Source of the DNA: Botryobacter ruber | GTDB taxonomy: Bacteria > Bacteroidota > Bacteroidia > Cytophagales > Hymenobacteraceae | Assembly: GCF_003347595.2 (NCBI RefSeq) | Contig: NZ_QCZK02000053.1 | Coordinates: 62,001 to 126,000, forward strand | Length of the DNA: 64,000 nt | Reading direction: 5' to 3' | In this document: piece by piece, positions 18,099 through 27,241 of the stretch | Layout: each line of letters starts with the position of its first letter | How positions within the stretch are numbered: the first letter of the stretch is position 1 | The notes under the pieces: generated by a model | Told to the model about the DNA's origin: nothing | What the model saw: only the letters and a program-made list of their open reading frames with translations | The model's database searches: none | Program-made: the position numbers and the translations under genes

Positions 18099-18866
18099 TT
18101 ATTCGAAGAATAAGATAAACGAAACGTTATTGGTGGTCATGCGCTGCAGGTTACGGCTATAAATGTTATCGTCCGCAATGTGCTGGTTAATTAAACCATG
18201 CGAGAAACGCAGTTCCGGGGCAAACTTAAAGAAAGGATAAAACATATCTAGTCCCACCCCATATTCCAGCGCCAGGTCAAAATCCTGCGTCCGTAGTTCT
18301 TCGCCCGGCTGATCGTTCTTGCGGCTGTTCAGGTCGATACCCGGTTTTATGCCACCCACAAAATACATCCGGTAATTGGTCCTTCGTTTCGACTTATACT
18401 GCAGCAGCAAAGGTAATTCTATCACGGTAGCGCCCAGGGTAACATTTTCGGTTTTGGAGGCAGTCCCATCCGGTTGGGGTATGTTGGCGTACTCGATGGT
18501 ACGGCTGTAAAAGCCAACTCCCGGCACAAACCTGAAATCGAGGTAATCGGCCAGCCCTACGTTCAGTACCAGTCCCGTATAAAAGCCCGGCGTGATTTTC
18601 GGATTAATCGTCATGGCACTGGCGCCTTTGCTCAGCTGGTTGGCATACTCCTGCGAATGCTCTACTTTGTAACTGGTAAGCGGCAGCGACAGGTAAAAAC
18701 CGTAATGAACGCGTTTGGCGTCGTAGTTAGACTTGTTATCCTGCTTAATTTTAACTTGTGCAAGTGCAGTACCCTGGCAGCCCAGGAGCAGCAATACAAT
18801 AAAAGCTGGTTTGGCTATTTTTTGCCAGTGTAGATGGAGCTTATTCCAAATGTAAGAGAATGCCAT
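18099..18866 (-). CDS. porT: Type IX secretion system outer-membrane protein PorT
   Basis: 255 aa beta-barrel protein required for assembly of the type IX secretion system. N-terminal signal-like segment (about residues 20-37, ending GTALA), then alternating amphipathic strands and a closing aromatic strand (NVSFILFFE). Assigned from the RVHYGFYLSLPLTSYKV opening, the barrel pattern and the ubiE neighbour, a pairing seen in other Bacteroidota. The only usable ATG overlaps ubiE by 52 nt, implying coupled expression. Confidence 0.78.
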   Translation of the reverse strand: MAFSYIWNKLHLHWQKIAKPAFIVLLLLGCQGTALAQVKIKQDNKSNYDAKRVHYGFYLSLPLTSYKVEHSQEYANQLSKGASAMTINPKITPGFYTGLVLNVGLADYLDFRFVPGVGFYSRTIEYANIPQPDGTASKTENVTLGATVIELPLLLQYKSKRRTNYRMYFVGGIKPGIDLNSRKNDQPGEELRTQDFDLALEYGVGLDMFYPFFKFAPELRFSHGLINQHIADDNIYSRNLQRMTTNNVSFILFFE

Positions 18867-19537
18867 TTTGTTGATTTAAATCCAACCTGTTGAAAAATAT
18901 TAATAAACGCCTGCCCATCCGGGAAAGCCTGCACCGACTCCGGCAGGTATGTATAGGCAGCCCGGTCCTTAGAAACGAAATTACCTACCACAGGTAGTAT
19001 ATTCTTGAAATAAAATTGATACAATTGTTTCATCGGGAAACGGGTAGGCTTCGAAAATTCCAGCACCACAACTGTACCTCCAGGCTTTAGCACCCGGTGC
19101 ATCTCTGCCAGGCCCCGCGTCAGGTTCTCGAAATTACGTACCCCGAAAGCTACCGTAATCGCATCGAAAGTGTTATCCTGAAAAGGCAGGTTTTCGGAGT
19201 CGCCGTAGAGCAGTTCAATTTTACCGGACAATCCTTTTCGTACCAGCTTCTCACGTCCTACTGCCAGCATGCCTTCCGAAATATCAACTCCTGTTATTTT
19301 TTCCGGATTCAGACGAAGCGCTTCTATGGCAAAATCGGCTGTACCAGTGGCAATATCCAGGATCTGCTTTGGCTTTTCGGGCGCCAGTAACCGGATTGCC
19401 TTTCGCCTCCAGACAATGTCAATACCAGCGCTGAGAAAGTGGTTCAGGAAATCGTACTTGCCGGCAATGTTGTTAAACATTTCAGCAACCTGCGATTTCT
19501 TATTGTTATTCTGGTCTTTATAGGGTACTACCGCCAT
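18815..19537 (-). CDS. ubiE: Demethylmenaquinone methyltransferase UbiE/MenG
   Basis: SAM-dependent C-methyltransferase making menaquinone from demethylmenaquinone. 240 aa. Motif I LDIATGTADFAIEAL (about residues 59-73), VDISEGMLAVGREK, then the family segment VAFGVRNFENLTRGLAEMHRVLKPGG. The C-terminal ISSIYTGKK ending is typical. First gene of a ubiE-porT-SDR group; an exact -7 motif lies 27 bp upstream. Confidence 0.93.
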   Translation of the reverse strand: MAVVPYKDQNNNKKSQVAEMFNNIAGKYDFLNHFLSAGIDIVWRRKAIRLLAPEKPKQILDIATGTADFAIEALRLNPEKITGVDISEGMLAVGREKLVRKGLSGKIELLYGDSENLPFQDNTFDAITVAFGVRNFENLTRGLAEMHRVLKPGGTVVVLEFSKPTRFPMKQLYQFYFKNILPVVGNFVSKDRAAYTYLPESVQAFPDGQAFINIFQQVGFKSTKWHSLTFGISSIYTGKK

Positions 19538-19563
19538 TGGCTCTTTATAAAATGAAAATCAGG

Positions 19564-19571
19564 CAAAAATA
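19564..19571 (-). promoter_or_regulatory. Candidate -7 promoter element for ubiE-porT
   Basis: Reads TATTTTTG on the minus strand, an exact TAnnTTTG match, 27 bp upstream of the ubiE ATG. Confidence 0.45.
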
Positions 19572-19616
19572 CGGCTCCTGAAACTTTAATTCATAACATA
19601 TCAGGTAAAATATAAA

Positions 19617-19650
19617 AAAAAACAGGTTGAGCGTTGGCTCAACCTGTTTT
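19617..19650. terminator. Terminator of the porE-like gene
   Basis: 12-bp perfect stem AACAGGTTGAGC (19621-19632) / GCTCAACCTGTT (19637-19648), loop GTTG, A-run on the left that becomes a U-run in minus-strand RNA. It lies 45 bp beyond the stop of the minus-strand porE-like gene. Confidence 0.88.
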
Positions 19651-19694
19651 GTATGCTGCAACAGTAGCTCAATGGCTGCTGCCTTTACGGATTA

Positions 19695-21668
19695 TTATCT
19701 GGTAGGGTTTGTTGTATTGTTTGTGCCTTCAGGTTGTCTTTCGATTACTCTGAATTCAGTTCTTCTGTTTAACTGCATGTTTTCGGCAGAAGTGTTAGGC
19801 ACTGCAGGGCGACGCTCGCCATAGCTCACAGTTACTAAGCGTTGTGGAGAGATACCTTGTTTGATAAGGTAGTTGTAGGCAGCTTCCGCTCTGTTATCAC
19901 CTAATTCCATGTTGTATTCATCGCTTGCACGCGAATCGCAGTGGCCTTCTATGCTTAAGTTGATCGTAGGATTGGCTTTCAGGATGCGGGCTATATTATC
20001 AAGCTCCTTGATTGATTCCGGGCGCAGGTAATATTTGTCGGTATCGTAGTAGATCTTCTGGAAACGATCAGCACCAGCAACAGCGCGAGTAGTATCAGTA
20101 TACGGAACATAGAAGTTCTTGGTAATGGAAGTCGTGTCGTTAAGCGCCATTGGAACTTCAAACTCCTGGGTAGTAATATTTTTCCCGTCTTTCGATACCT
20201 GTACCTGGTAGTTACGTCCTGAAAGCACAGTTACTTCGTAGTTTCCGGAGTCAGGACGGGTAATATCGCGGTAAGAAATCGGGCGTCTGTCGGCTTGTGT
20301 ACCGCTGAAGATCAGTTCAACGCCAGGGATTGCTAAGCTATCAGGTAACGAAAACACCTGGCCAACCAGACGCACGTTACGGATGTAGTTGATCGTATAG
20401 ATATCTTTCTCGCCGTAGCCACCAATGCGGTAAGAAGATAAGTAAGCATAACTGCCATCAGGGCTCAGACGGTAGTAGGTATCATCGTCCGGCGTGTTAA
20501 CCGGCGAACCTAAGTTAACAGGACGGCTCCACCTTTTGGCAACAGAGTCGAACTTGGCAGAGAAGATATCATAACCGCCCATGGTGTTGTGGCCTCTTGA
20601 AGCAAAGTACAAAGTACCATCTTCTGCCAGGTAAGGGCTATCGTCGTCGAAGTCGGTGTTAATGGTATTTCCAATGCTTTGTGGTTCTCCCCACTGGCCG
20701 TTCGACTGGCGTTTCGACACATAAATATCCAGGTCACCGCGCTCTTCCGAAAAATGGCTTGTAGAGAAATACAGTGTCTGGCCATCCGGCGTAATGTAAG
20801 CGTCAGATTCAAAATCTCTTGTGTTAATTTTGTCGCCAATGCTTACCGGAACTCCCCAGCTACCATCGGAGGCACGTTCGGAGTACATGATGTCGCCATT
20901 GTTCTGGCTGCGGTACAACAGCATTTTGGTATCGTTGTCGAATAACTGGATAGAGGCATCGTGTACCGTACTGCTCAGCGATCCGGCAAGAGAGCGGGGC
21001 TCTTCCCACCCATCATTTTCAATTTTTCTGGTCTCGAAGATGTCTTCGTAGAATTCGCCGTCAGGAGCTCTTCTGCTACCTGATGCGGCCTCGCTGCGGG
21101 AGGTAAACAGCAGGTATTTTTCGTCGGAAGAAATAACCGGGCTGTGCTCCGAGTAGGAAGAGTTGATGGTGCCGCCAAGGTTTTTCACGAAAACATCTTT
21201 CGGATTGGCCACCTCTCTTTTCGCGTTCTTGCTGTGCTGGATGAGCAAAGCAACTTCATCGCGACGGGCATCGTCTCTTCTTCGGATTTTTGGCTGGTAC
21301 AGCTCATAGTAACGGATGGCATCATCGAAACGGTAGTTCAGGTGATTGATCCGGCCGAGCCAGTACTCAATATCACGGTCAATGTTTGGCTTTAAGGTGT
21401 AGGCACGCGTGATATAGTCCATGGATTTCTCCTTGTCGAACGTCACGTAGCTGACACCAGCCAGGTAAAGCGCCTCTGCATTGTTTGGATCATTGGCAAT
21501 TACCCTCTCATAATAGGTCGCAGCTTGTCTGTAATTCTCTCTGTCGAAAAGCTTATTTCCACTACGCATGAGTTGTCGGTTGCTCTGAGCAGTTGCTACA
21601 GTAGCCATAAGGCAAGCAATAGCAATAAGCAGTGAAAGCCTGGGAAAAGTTCTGGCTAAGTTGTTCAT
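19695..21668 (-). CDS. PorE-like TPR / PD40 propeller / CarboxypepD_reg / OmpA-C protein
   Basis: 657 aa from the ATG ending at 21668; an ATG 42 nt upstream is also in frame, but this one gives the signal peptide (MNNLARTFPRLSLL...MATVATAQ). Domain order: TPR-like helices (about 25-130), WD40-like PD40 blades (about 160-430, with repeated SPDG/SSDE and SRGHNTMGGYDIF motifs), a small regulatory beta-sandwich (about 435-530), and OmpA-C peptidoglycan binding (about 545-650: YYDTDKYYLRPESIKELD, EGHCDSRASDEYN, NRRTEFRV). This order is that of PorE, the peptidoglycan anchor of the type IX secretion system. porT is nearby, but orthology to PorE proper is inference. Confidence 0.8.
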   Translation of the reverse strand: MNNLARTFPRLSLLIAIACLMATVATAQSNRQLMRSGNKLFDRENYRQAATYYERVIANDPNNAEALYLAGVSYVTFDKEKSMDYITRAYTLKPNIDRDIEYWLGRINHLNYRFDDAIRYYELYQPKIRRRDDARRDEVALLIQHSKNAKREVANPKDVFVKNLGGTINSSYSEHSPVISSDEKYLLFTSRSEAASGSRRAPDGEFYEDIFETRKIENDGWEEPRSLAGSLSSTVHDASIQLFDNDTKMLLYRSQNNGDIMYSERASDGSWGVPVSIGDKINTRDFESDAYITPDGQTLYFSTSHFSEERGDLDIYVSKRQSNGQWGEPQSIGNTINTDFDDDSPYLAEDGTLYFASRGHNTMGGYDIFSAKFDSVAKRWSRPVNLGSPVNTPDDDTYYRLSPDGSYAYLSSYRIGGYGEKDIYTINYIRNVRLVGQVFSLPDSLAIPGVELIFSGTQADRRPISYRDITRPDSGNYEVTVLSGRNYQVQVSKDGKNITTQEFEVPMALNDTTSITKNFYVPYTDTTRAVAGADRFQKIYYDTDKYYLRPESIKELDNIARILKANPTINLSIEGHCDSRASDEYNMELGDNRAEAAYNYLIKQGISPQRLVTVSYGERRPAVPNTSAENMQLNRRTEFRVIERQPEGTNNTTNPTR

Positions 21669-22778
21669 GTTGTAAAGGGTTTGTTTGAGTTTGGTGGTTT
21701 TGTTATTCACTAGTTCTGTTACGATTATTCATTTCAGGCGGAGCACTTCAAATAAGTCCACCTCAAAAGACCAAGTTTCGCTTCTATACGGTATATCAGT
21801 TTAAAAGTATATTCATAAGCAACAGTTCTTTAAAATTTACATTTTCAGGCGCACGAAGATACATTTAATATCCATATATCTAAACCCAAAATATAGGTAA
21901 ATATAAATATAAGTGCTTTAAAAAAAAATAATTCAACTATTTTTTGAAATATTGATGATACAGAAAATCGCATCCCTGTTTTTTGAGAAAAGATATGGTT
22001 TAAACACTTACCACAGTTGCCTAACCTGCAGGGGCGTCACCCTCCTTAGCTAACAAATTAATTATCAGCTCCTAACTTATCTTTATTGAAAACAAATTGC
22101 CCTGTAAGCGGCCTTAACAGCAGGATTTAAACAAACAAAACAGGCATGCCGCTGCTGCTGCCAACAGCTGCAAAACCAGCTACAGAAGCCGATTCAGTGT
22201 ATTAACACGGCCCTGTAGCCTGGTATTTTTCAGAAAACAACCCCGGAAACGAAATCCAGTTTAAAACAAACAGACATGCAACACTACCACCTGAACAACA
22301 AGCATTTACACCACCTTCAATGCGTAGCCACCAATCGTTTCCGGAGTAGTTTCTGCCTGCATATCTTTAGCAGCAACCAATCTCCCGGCTCCTGCCTTAC
22401 CCGTCCGGCTACTATACGCAATAGCCACCAGCTGTACTGATTTAATCCTATTAACTTCTACAGAATACCTTGCCCGAAAAAAGACACCCGGACCAGTATC
22501 GCAAATTAGCTCAATAAGAATAATCACATTAGTGAAGCAACCCTGACTACTCAGCCAGGGTAACAGGCGCAGTTAGCCCATAAAAACACAAACTTATTCG
22601 GTTATTTAGCTCCTGAAACAAAGGCTATGATCCGGTGTTATAAAATATCATGAAGGAATTATACCGTGGCGCATAAAACCCAAAACAGCCATGCAGCAGA
22701 GGCTATGGTGACAGGTGCAGCAGAACAAAAGCGGCGGTGTGGGCACCGGAAATAACGGAAGAAGGCTACACCTCCGGT
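21669..22778. other. 1.1-kb intergenic region, AT-rich, with one REP-like unit
   Basis: Upstream of the porE-like gene and downstream of its minus-strand paralog. The stretch 21780-21960 is strongly AT-rich and probably holds the promoter of the porE-like gene, though no exact TAnnTTTG was seen on the minus strand. The frame at 22306-22527 encodes a 73-residue peptide with no recognisable features and is not called. One REP-like unit lies at 22693-22723. Confidence 0.5.
22693..22723 (-). repeat. REP-like unit
   Basis: Reverse orientation, GCAGAGGCTATGGTGACAGG followed by TGCAGCAG. It lies 56 bp past the stop of the minus-strand PD40 gene. Confidence 0.65.
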
Positions 22779-24035
22779 TCAAAAATTTATGCTGTAGATA
22801 TCTTTTGCACCAAAACCTCCGGGCCTGTCTGAAGAAAAGTATCCCCGTTTTAAGCTGTTGTCCAACGTAAAATAAATATCATCGAAGGGCGAGTTCACGG
22901 GCATGCCAACATTTTCGGCCTTACTCCATTCTGAACTGCTGATGCGCGATTTAAAAATATCGAAACCGCCAATCGAATTATGCCCCCTGGAACTAAAATA
23001 AAGCGTATTGGTGGTTACATCGGCAAACGGGGCGTCTTCGTCAAAACTGGTATTTATGTTGGGCCCCAGGTTCAGGGCCTCGCTCCAGGTGCCGTCGGTT
23101 TTCTTGTAACAGACATAGAGGTCAAGGCCGCCGTATCCTCCCTCCCGGTCGCTCGAAAAAAAAGCAAATTTGCCATCGTCGGTTACATGCACCGAAAGCT
23201 CTGCTGCGCCCCTGTTAAATGGCTTCCCCAGGCGCTCGGGCGTACTCCAGTCGCTCCCCTGCCACTTCAGGCAGAACAATCCTCCTCCCTTACCGGAATA
23301 ATAGGTATAAAGCTGCTGCCCGTTGGGCGAAACGGAAACCACGGCGTGATGCTGCAGCTTACTTTCGGACTGCAGAAACTGCTCTGAGGGCTGCCACTCT
23401 CCATTTTTCAGGCGCGAAATCCTCATCTGCTCTACTCCTGCAGCCAGCCCGTTAGCTGAGAGCCTGCGGGTGGTATATACCATAGCCGTATCGCCTGGCA
23501 GCAGAACCGGCACATAATCTGATAACTCAGAATTGATTCCTGCCCCTGCATTCGCAACTTCCGCTACCGGTGGAAGCTCAGACAAAACAATACCGGCTTC
23601 ACACTCATAAATCCTTTTTTGCAGCAGCGCTATGTTCTCCATATCCCGGCGTGCAGCCCGTGCCAGTTCTTTCCTGAAATAAGTTATGGCTTCCTCAAAA
23701 TCAGAAGCAAGGTGATGCGCATCGCCTATTGCCACCAGAATATCTTCGGCCACCAACGGATCCAGTTCATAGGCTTTGTGCAGGTAGCGCTTAGCTTTTG
23801 AAGGTTCGCTTAGTTCGAGGTAACAAAGACCCAGCCTGTAAGCTGCCAGTTTATGAGCAGGCTTGTGCTGCAACACCTGCACATACAGGTCAGCTGCCAG
23901 TGCAAACTGCTGCGCTGCAAAAGCCTTGTCGGCTTTTTTTAAGACATCATTATCCACGCCGGCTAGTATTGGCTGCCCTGTCCGAACAACCACCAACACC
24001 ACCAGACTAAAGAGTACAAACCAAATTCGCATCAT
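22779..24035 (-). CDS. TPR / PD40 propeller protein without OmpA domain (paralog of the porE-like protein)
   Basis: 418 aa. N-terminal hydrophobic signal (MMRIWFVLFSLVVLVVV), TPR-like helices (about 30-140) and PD40 blades (about 165-418), including SSRGHNSIGGFDIFKS and FSSDRPGGFGAKDIYSINF that mirror the 19695-21668 protein (SRGHNTMGGYDIF). It stops where that protein continues into the regulatory and OmpA domains, so it is a shorter paralog that should be periplasmic rather than peptidoglycan-bound. Role unknown; possibly a surface-complex scaffold. Confidence 0.78.
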   Translation of the reverse strand: MMRIWFVLFSLVVLVVVRTGQPILAGVDNDVLKKADKAFAAQQFALAADLYVQVLQHKPAHKLAAYRLGLCYLELSEPSKAKRYLHKAYELDPLVAEDILVAIGDAHHLASDFEEAITYFRKELARAARRDMENIALLQKRIYECEAGIVLSELPPVAEVANAGAGINSELSDYVPVLLPGDTAMVYTTRRLSANGLAAGVEQMRISRLKNGEWQPSEQFLQSESKLQHHAVVSVSPNGQQLYTYYSGKGGGLFCLKWQGSDWSTPERLGKPFNRGAAELSVHVTDDGKFAFFSSDREGGYGGLDLYVCYKKTDGTWSEALNLGPNINTSFDEDAPFADVTTNTLYFSSRGHNSIGGFDIFKSRISSSEWSKAENVGMPVNSPFDDIYFTLDNSLKRGYFSSDRPGGFGAKDIYSINF

Positions 24036-24089
24036 TTTTCAAATGCTATCTTCCAATATCTTCCCACCCAGATTCGTTAAAAAGATCAG

Positions 24090-24117
24090 CTGCTGCAGTC
24101 ACCATAGCCGCTGCTCC
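24090..24117 (+). repeat. REP-like unit (shortened)
   Basis: CTGCTGCAGTCACCATAGCC followed by GCTGCTCC; 28 nt, three short of consensus. It lies upstream of the divergent engB and PD40 genes. Confidence 0.6.
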
Positions 24118-24281
24118 GGCAGAAATGGCGCATTTCAACCTACCGGTTTAAAAAATATATGGTAACTTTACCTGCCGGTTCAGGATTTTTGCCTGAAAGG
24201 CTGAAATTACTAAAAGAATAGCTGTAGTTTAATACTGTGGCTCAAAATTTTAATTGTTAGCAGCTTGCAAAAGCACACAGT

Positions 24282-24887
24282 ATGGTTATAAAGGAAGCAA
24301 AGTTTTTAGTGAGCAACACGCGGGTAGATCTCTGCCCTGCACCCGACAAGCCGGAGTACGCTTTTATCGGCCGCTCGAATGTTGGAAAATCGTCGCTCAT
24401 TAACATGCTTACGCACCAGAGCAAACTGGCCAAAACATCTTCGTCGCCTGGCAAAACGCAGCTGATCAACCACTTTCTTATTAACAACGAGTGGTACCTG
24501 GTAGATTTGCCGGGCTACGGTTATGCCAAAGTCAGCAAGGACTCCAGGGAGAGCTGGCGCAAAATGATCAACTTTTACTTCCAGAAGCGCGAGAACCTTA
24601 CCTGTGTATTTGTCCTGATCGATTCGCGGCACGAGCCCCTGAAACAGGACCTGGATTTTATTAACCAGCTTGGCACGATGGGTGTGCCTTTTGTGTTAGT
24701 GTTTACAAAAACCGACAAGCAGTCCAGCATTAAAACAGACGCTACGATAGCTGCGTATGTACGTACCCTAAAGAAAACCTGGGACGAGTTGCCCCGCATG
24801 TTCAAAACATCATCGGTAGACCAGACAGGACGCGACGAAATACTCAAGTTCATTGATGAAGTAAACGCACAGGTACAGTCGCAGTAG
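24282..24887 (+). CDS. engB: Ribosome biogenesis GTPase EngB (YihA/YsxC)
   Basis: Essential GTPase acting in large-ribosomal-subunit assembly. 201 aa, full length. G1 GRSNVGKSS (about residues 29-37), G2 region SSPGKTQLIN, G3 DLPGYGYAKV, G4 TKTDK. TAACTTTA at 24163-24170, one base off the -7 motif, lies upstream. Followed 53 bp later by the TonB-C protein in the same direction. Confidence 0.95.
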   Translation: MVIKEAKFLVSNTRVDLCPAPDKPEYAFIGRSNVGKSSLINMLTHQSKLAKTSSSPGKTQLINHFLINNEWYLVDLPGYGYAKVSKDSRESWRKMINFYFQKRENLTCVFVLIDSRHEPLKQDLDFINQLGTMGVPFVLVFTKTDKQSSIKTDATIAAYVRTLKKTWDELPRMFKTSSVDQTGRDEILKFIDEVNAQVQSQ

Positions 24888-24940
24888 CTTTAGGCAGGAT
24901 TTTTGTTTTGTAGTACTACAGTAATTTAAATACTTTTAAT

Positions 24941-25345
24941 ATGACACGTAAATTTTCGATATTGTTTTTAGGATTTGCCTTTGCGGCAGTCACCGCCTCA
25001 GCACAAACCGTAGCCCAGAAGCCCGAAACTGAAAAGCAGGAAAAAGTATGGGTACCGGAGAAAACACCTCCTGTTGCAGAGCATTACGAAGGCGGCGTGG
25101 AAGCCATGTACAAGTTTATCAACAGCGAACTAAAATATCCGCCGCTGGCCAAACGCAACCGCAAACAAGGTACCTGCATCATTGGCTTTACCCTGAATGA
25201 AGACGGCTCTACCTCAGGTTTTAAAATATTAAGTGAAGTAGGCGCCGGAACCGGCGATGAAGCACTGCGGGTGGCCAGGCTGTTAAAATTTAATGCTCCT
25301 GGTTATAGTATAGTAGGCAGTGTGCCAATTATGTTTAAATTGTAA
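24941..25345 (+). CDS. Small TonB C-terminal-domain protein with signal peptide
   Basis: 134 aa. Signal peptide (MTRKFSILFLGFAFAAVTASAQ), a short linker rich in Lys/Glu/Pro, then a TonB-C-like fold (about residues 50-134: AMYKFINSELKYPPLAKRN, GTCIIGFTLNEDGSTSGFKI, ending VPIMFKL). It lacks the N-terminal membrane anchor of true TonB, so it is probably periplasmic and not itself an energy transducer. Confidence 0.8.
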   Translation: MTRKFSILFLGFAFAAVTASAQTVAQKPETEKQEKVWVPEKTPPVAEHYEGGVEAMYKFINSELKYPPLAKRNRKQGTCIIGFTLNEDGSTSGFKILSEVGAGTGDEALRVARLLKFNAPGYSIVGSVPIMFKL

Positions 25346-25367
25346 CAAAAAAGTTTAACCCTTTATT

Positions 25368-25838
25368 ATGCCGATCGATTTAAAACAAGTTGCAGCCATT
25401 TCTGGCATGAACGGACTTTACCGGGTGGTGAAGCCAACACGCAGTGGTGTGATTATAGAGAGCCTTTCTGACAAACCAACCCGTTTGGTAGCGCAGGCAC
25501 GTCACCGTATGTCGTTGCTGGACGAAATTTCTATTTACACCACCGATGAAGAAACAACTGTTCCGCTAGCCGAAGTGTTTGAGCGTGTACATCAGAAATA
25601 CGGACAGGAACTGCCACTAAGCGAAAAACCAAGCAACGAGGAGTATAAATCCTTTATGGAAGATGTGCTGCCGGAGTACGATGAGGAACGCGTGTACGTT
25701 TCTGACATGAAAAAACTGGTGAACTGGTACCAGATCGTTAGCAAACACGTCGGTTTTTCAGAGGCAACCTCAACAGATGGCGAACCAGCGGATGTATCGG
25801 CAAATACCGAAAGTACAGAAGACAAAGCTAAAAAATAA
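25368..25838 (+). CDS. DUF5606-containing conserved protein
   Basis: 156 aa, no signal or membrane segment. Opens MPIDLKQVAAISGMNGLYRV, with a small beta-rich N-terminal domain (about residues 1-60) followed by a helical acidic C-terminal half ending in a low-complexity Thr/Glu/Asp/Lys tail. This matches the Bacteroidota-specific DUF5606 family, whose function is unknown. A terminator follows directly. Confidence 0.8.
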   Translation: MPIDLKQVAAISGMNGLYRVVKPTRSGVIIESLSDKPTRLVAQARHRMSLLDEISIYTTDEETTVPLAEVFERVHQKYGQELPLSEKPSNEEYKSFMEDVLPEYDEERVYVSDMKKLVNWYQIVSKHVGFSEATSTDGEPADVSANTESTEDKAKK

Positions 25839-25840
25839 CG

Positions 25841-25872
25841 GAAGGCCCTTCTCACCGGAGGGCCTTCTTCTT
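25841..25872 (+). terminator. Terminator after the DUF5606 gene
   Basis: GAAGGCCCT (25841-25849) pairs with AGGGCCTTC (25859-25867), followed by TTCTTTTAA. Immediately after the stop codon. Confidence 0.85.
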
Positions 25873-25905
25873 TTAACCCCTTACTCCCTTTCCCCGTTTT
25901 CTGTT

Positions 25906-26217
25906 ATGGAAGACTATTCACCTGTTGTATTTTCGGGCGCAAAAAACCAGTTGCAGAAATATTTCGATGTAAAGCGGCTCAAGGCCTCCACCTTACCAGA
26001 ATTGGAACAGCAGATAGCCTCGGTGGTAGGCAACCTGCTCCGCACCGACCTGAACAAACTACTCCACATCCTGTACCGGATAGATGTAGACGAACACCAG
26101 GTAAAAATAGCTCTAACCTCAGCTTCGGAAGAGGAAGTTGCTTTTAGAATAGCCCGTTTAATAATAAAGCGGGAACTGCAAAAAGTGCAGACCCGCTTTA
26201 TTATTAAACAGCGCTAG
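25906..26217 (+). CDS. Small conserved hypothetical protein with a hairpin in its 3' end
   Basis: 103 aa from ATG 25906; the frame is open from 25777 but that part overlaps the DUF5606 gene and the terminator. Helix-rich, soluble, charged (MEDYSPVVFSGAKNQLQKYF ... ARLIIKRELQKVQTRFII). Function not recognised. The last 20 codons contain a near-perfect 54-nt hairpin (26156-26209). The stop is 8 bp from the convergent fbp stop. Confidence 0.72.
   Translation: MEDYSPVVFSGAKNQLQKYFDVKRLKASTLPELEQQIASVVGNLLRTDLNKLLHILYRIDVDEHQVKIALTSASEEEVAFRIARLIIKRELQKVQTRFIIKQR
26156..26209. terminator. CDS-embedded hairpin, candidate overlapping bidirectional terminator
   Basis: GTTTAATAATAAAGCGGG (26156-26173) is the exact reverse complement of CCCGCTTTATTATTAAAC (26192-26209). 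An inner stem CTGCA/TGCAG closes a small loop. The structure ends 6 nt before the stop codon, between convergent genes. There is no long U-run, so termination is plausible but unproven. Confidence 0.6.
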
Positions 26218-26224
26218 TAAAATA

Positions 26225-27241
26225 CTAGGCAACCACCGCCTTTTCGGCAGCCAGCAACTCTTCCACTTTCTTCACCATCTCTTCAGACCCGATGATCAGC
26301 GGGCACCGCTGGTGCAGTTCAGTTGGTTGAATCTCCATGATCCTGCGCGATCCGTCTGTTGCCCGGCCACCTGCCTGCTCAATAATAAAGGCAAGTGCAT
26401 TGCCTTCATACATCAGGCGCAGTTTTCCTTTTGGAGCTTTTGCTGTAGGCGGGTACAGGTATACCCCACCCTTGAGCAGGTTCCGGTGGAAATCAGCCAC
26501 CAGTGATCCAATGTAGCGCCCGGAATAGCTTTTTTCTTTACAATACTCGAGGTACTTTTTATAACCTTCCGGAAAGCTGTTAACACCGCCCTCGTTACAG
26601 GAATAAATTGTCCCGGTTTTTGGCGTTACAATGTTTGGGTTAGAAAGGAAAAACTCACCCAGCGAAACATCATAGGTAAAACCGTTAACCCCGTGACCTG
26701 TGGTATAAACCAGCATGGTGGAAGACCCATACACCACATAACCCGCTGCTACCTGGCATGTGCCGCGCTGGAGGCAATCCGCCTCTGTACTCTCGTCACC
26801 GGGCTCGCTTATTCTCCTGTAAATAGAGAAGATGGTACCGATCGATACGTTTACATCAATATTAGAGGAACCATCCATCGGATCGATGGCCACGATGTAT
26901 TTCCCTTTTGAATTGCCGGTCAGGATAATATCATCCTCCTCTTCCGAAAGAATAGCACAAACCTCGCCCCCATTACGCAACGCCCGGATAAATCGAATGT
27001 TGGCAATCACATCGAGTTTCTGCTGCTCCTCCCCCTGCACATTCTGGTTACCGAAAGCGCCAGTCACGCCAATCAAACCGGCACGATTGATTTCCTTGTT
27101 AACAATTTTGGCTGCCAGTGCAATGTCGCGAAGCAACTGCGAAAGTTCACCGGTAGCATACGGGAACTCCTCTTGTTTTCTCATGATGAACCTGTCGAGC
27201 GTTGTGCCTACAGGCAGTGCGAGTTTGTCATTCATAAACAA
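26225..27241 (-). CDS. fbp: Class I fructose-1,6-bisphosphatase
   Basis: Gluconeogenic enzyme hydrolysing fructose-1,6-bisphosphate. 338 aa, standard length. Metal-binding EEEDD (about residue 100) and [19 protein letters not shown] (about 121-139), substrate-binding [19 protein letters not shown] and [20 protein letters not shown]. The start is the ATG ending at 27241; a second in-frame ATG follows two codons later. Confidence 0.95.
   Translation of the reverse strand: MFMNDKLALPVGTTLDRFIMRKQEEFPYATGELSQLLRDIALAAKIVNKEINRAGLIGVTGAFGNQNVQGEEQQKLDVIANIRFIRALRNGGEVCAILSEEEDDIILTGNSKGKYIVAIDPMDGSSNIDVNVSIGTIFSIYRRISEPGDESTEADCLQRGTCQVAAGYVVYGSSTMLVYTTGHGVNGFTYDVSLGEFFLSNPNIVTPKTGTIYSCNEGGVNSFPEGYKKYLEYCKEKSYSGRYIGSLVADFHRNLLKGGVYLYPPTAKAPKGKLRLMYEGNALAFIIEQAGGRATDGSRRIMEIQPTELHQRCPLIIGSEEMVKKVEELLAAEKAVVA

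Noticed and set aside
22306-22527. Minus-strand frame of 73 codons in the gap upstream of the porE-like gene
   Set aside because: No signal, domain or promoter, and composition like the surrounding noncoding DNA.
24941-25345. Calling the small TonB-C protein a true TonB
   Set aside because: It has a cleavable-looking signal and no N-terminal anchor or proline-rich spacer, so energy transduction is not supported.
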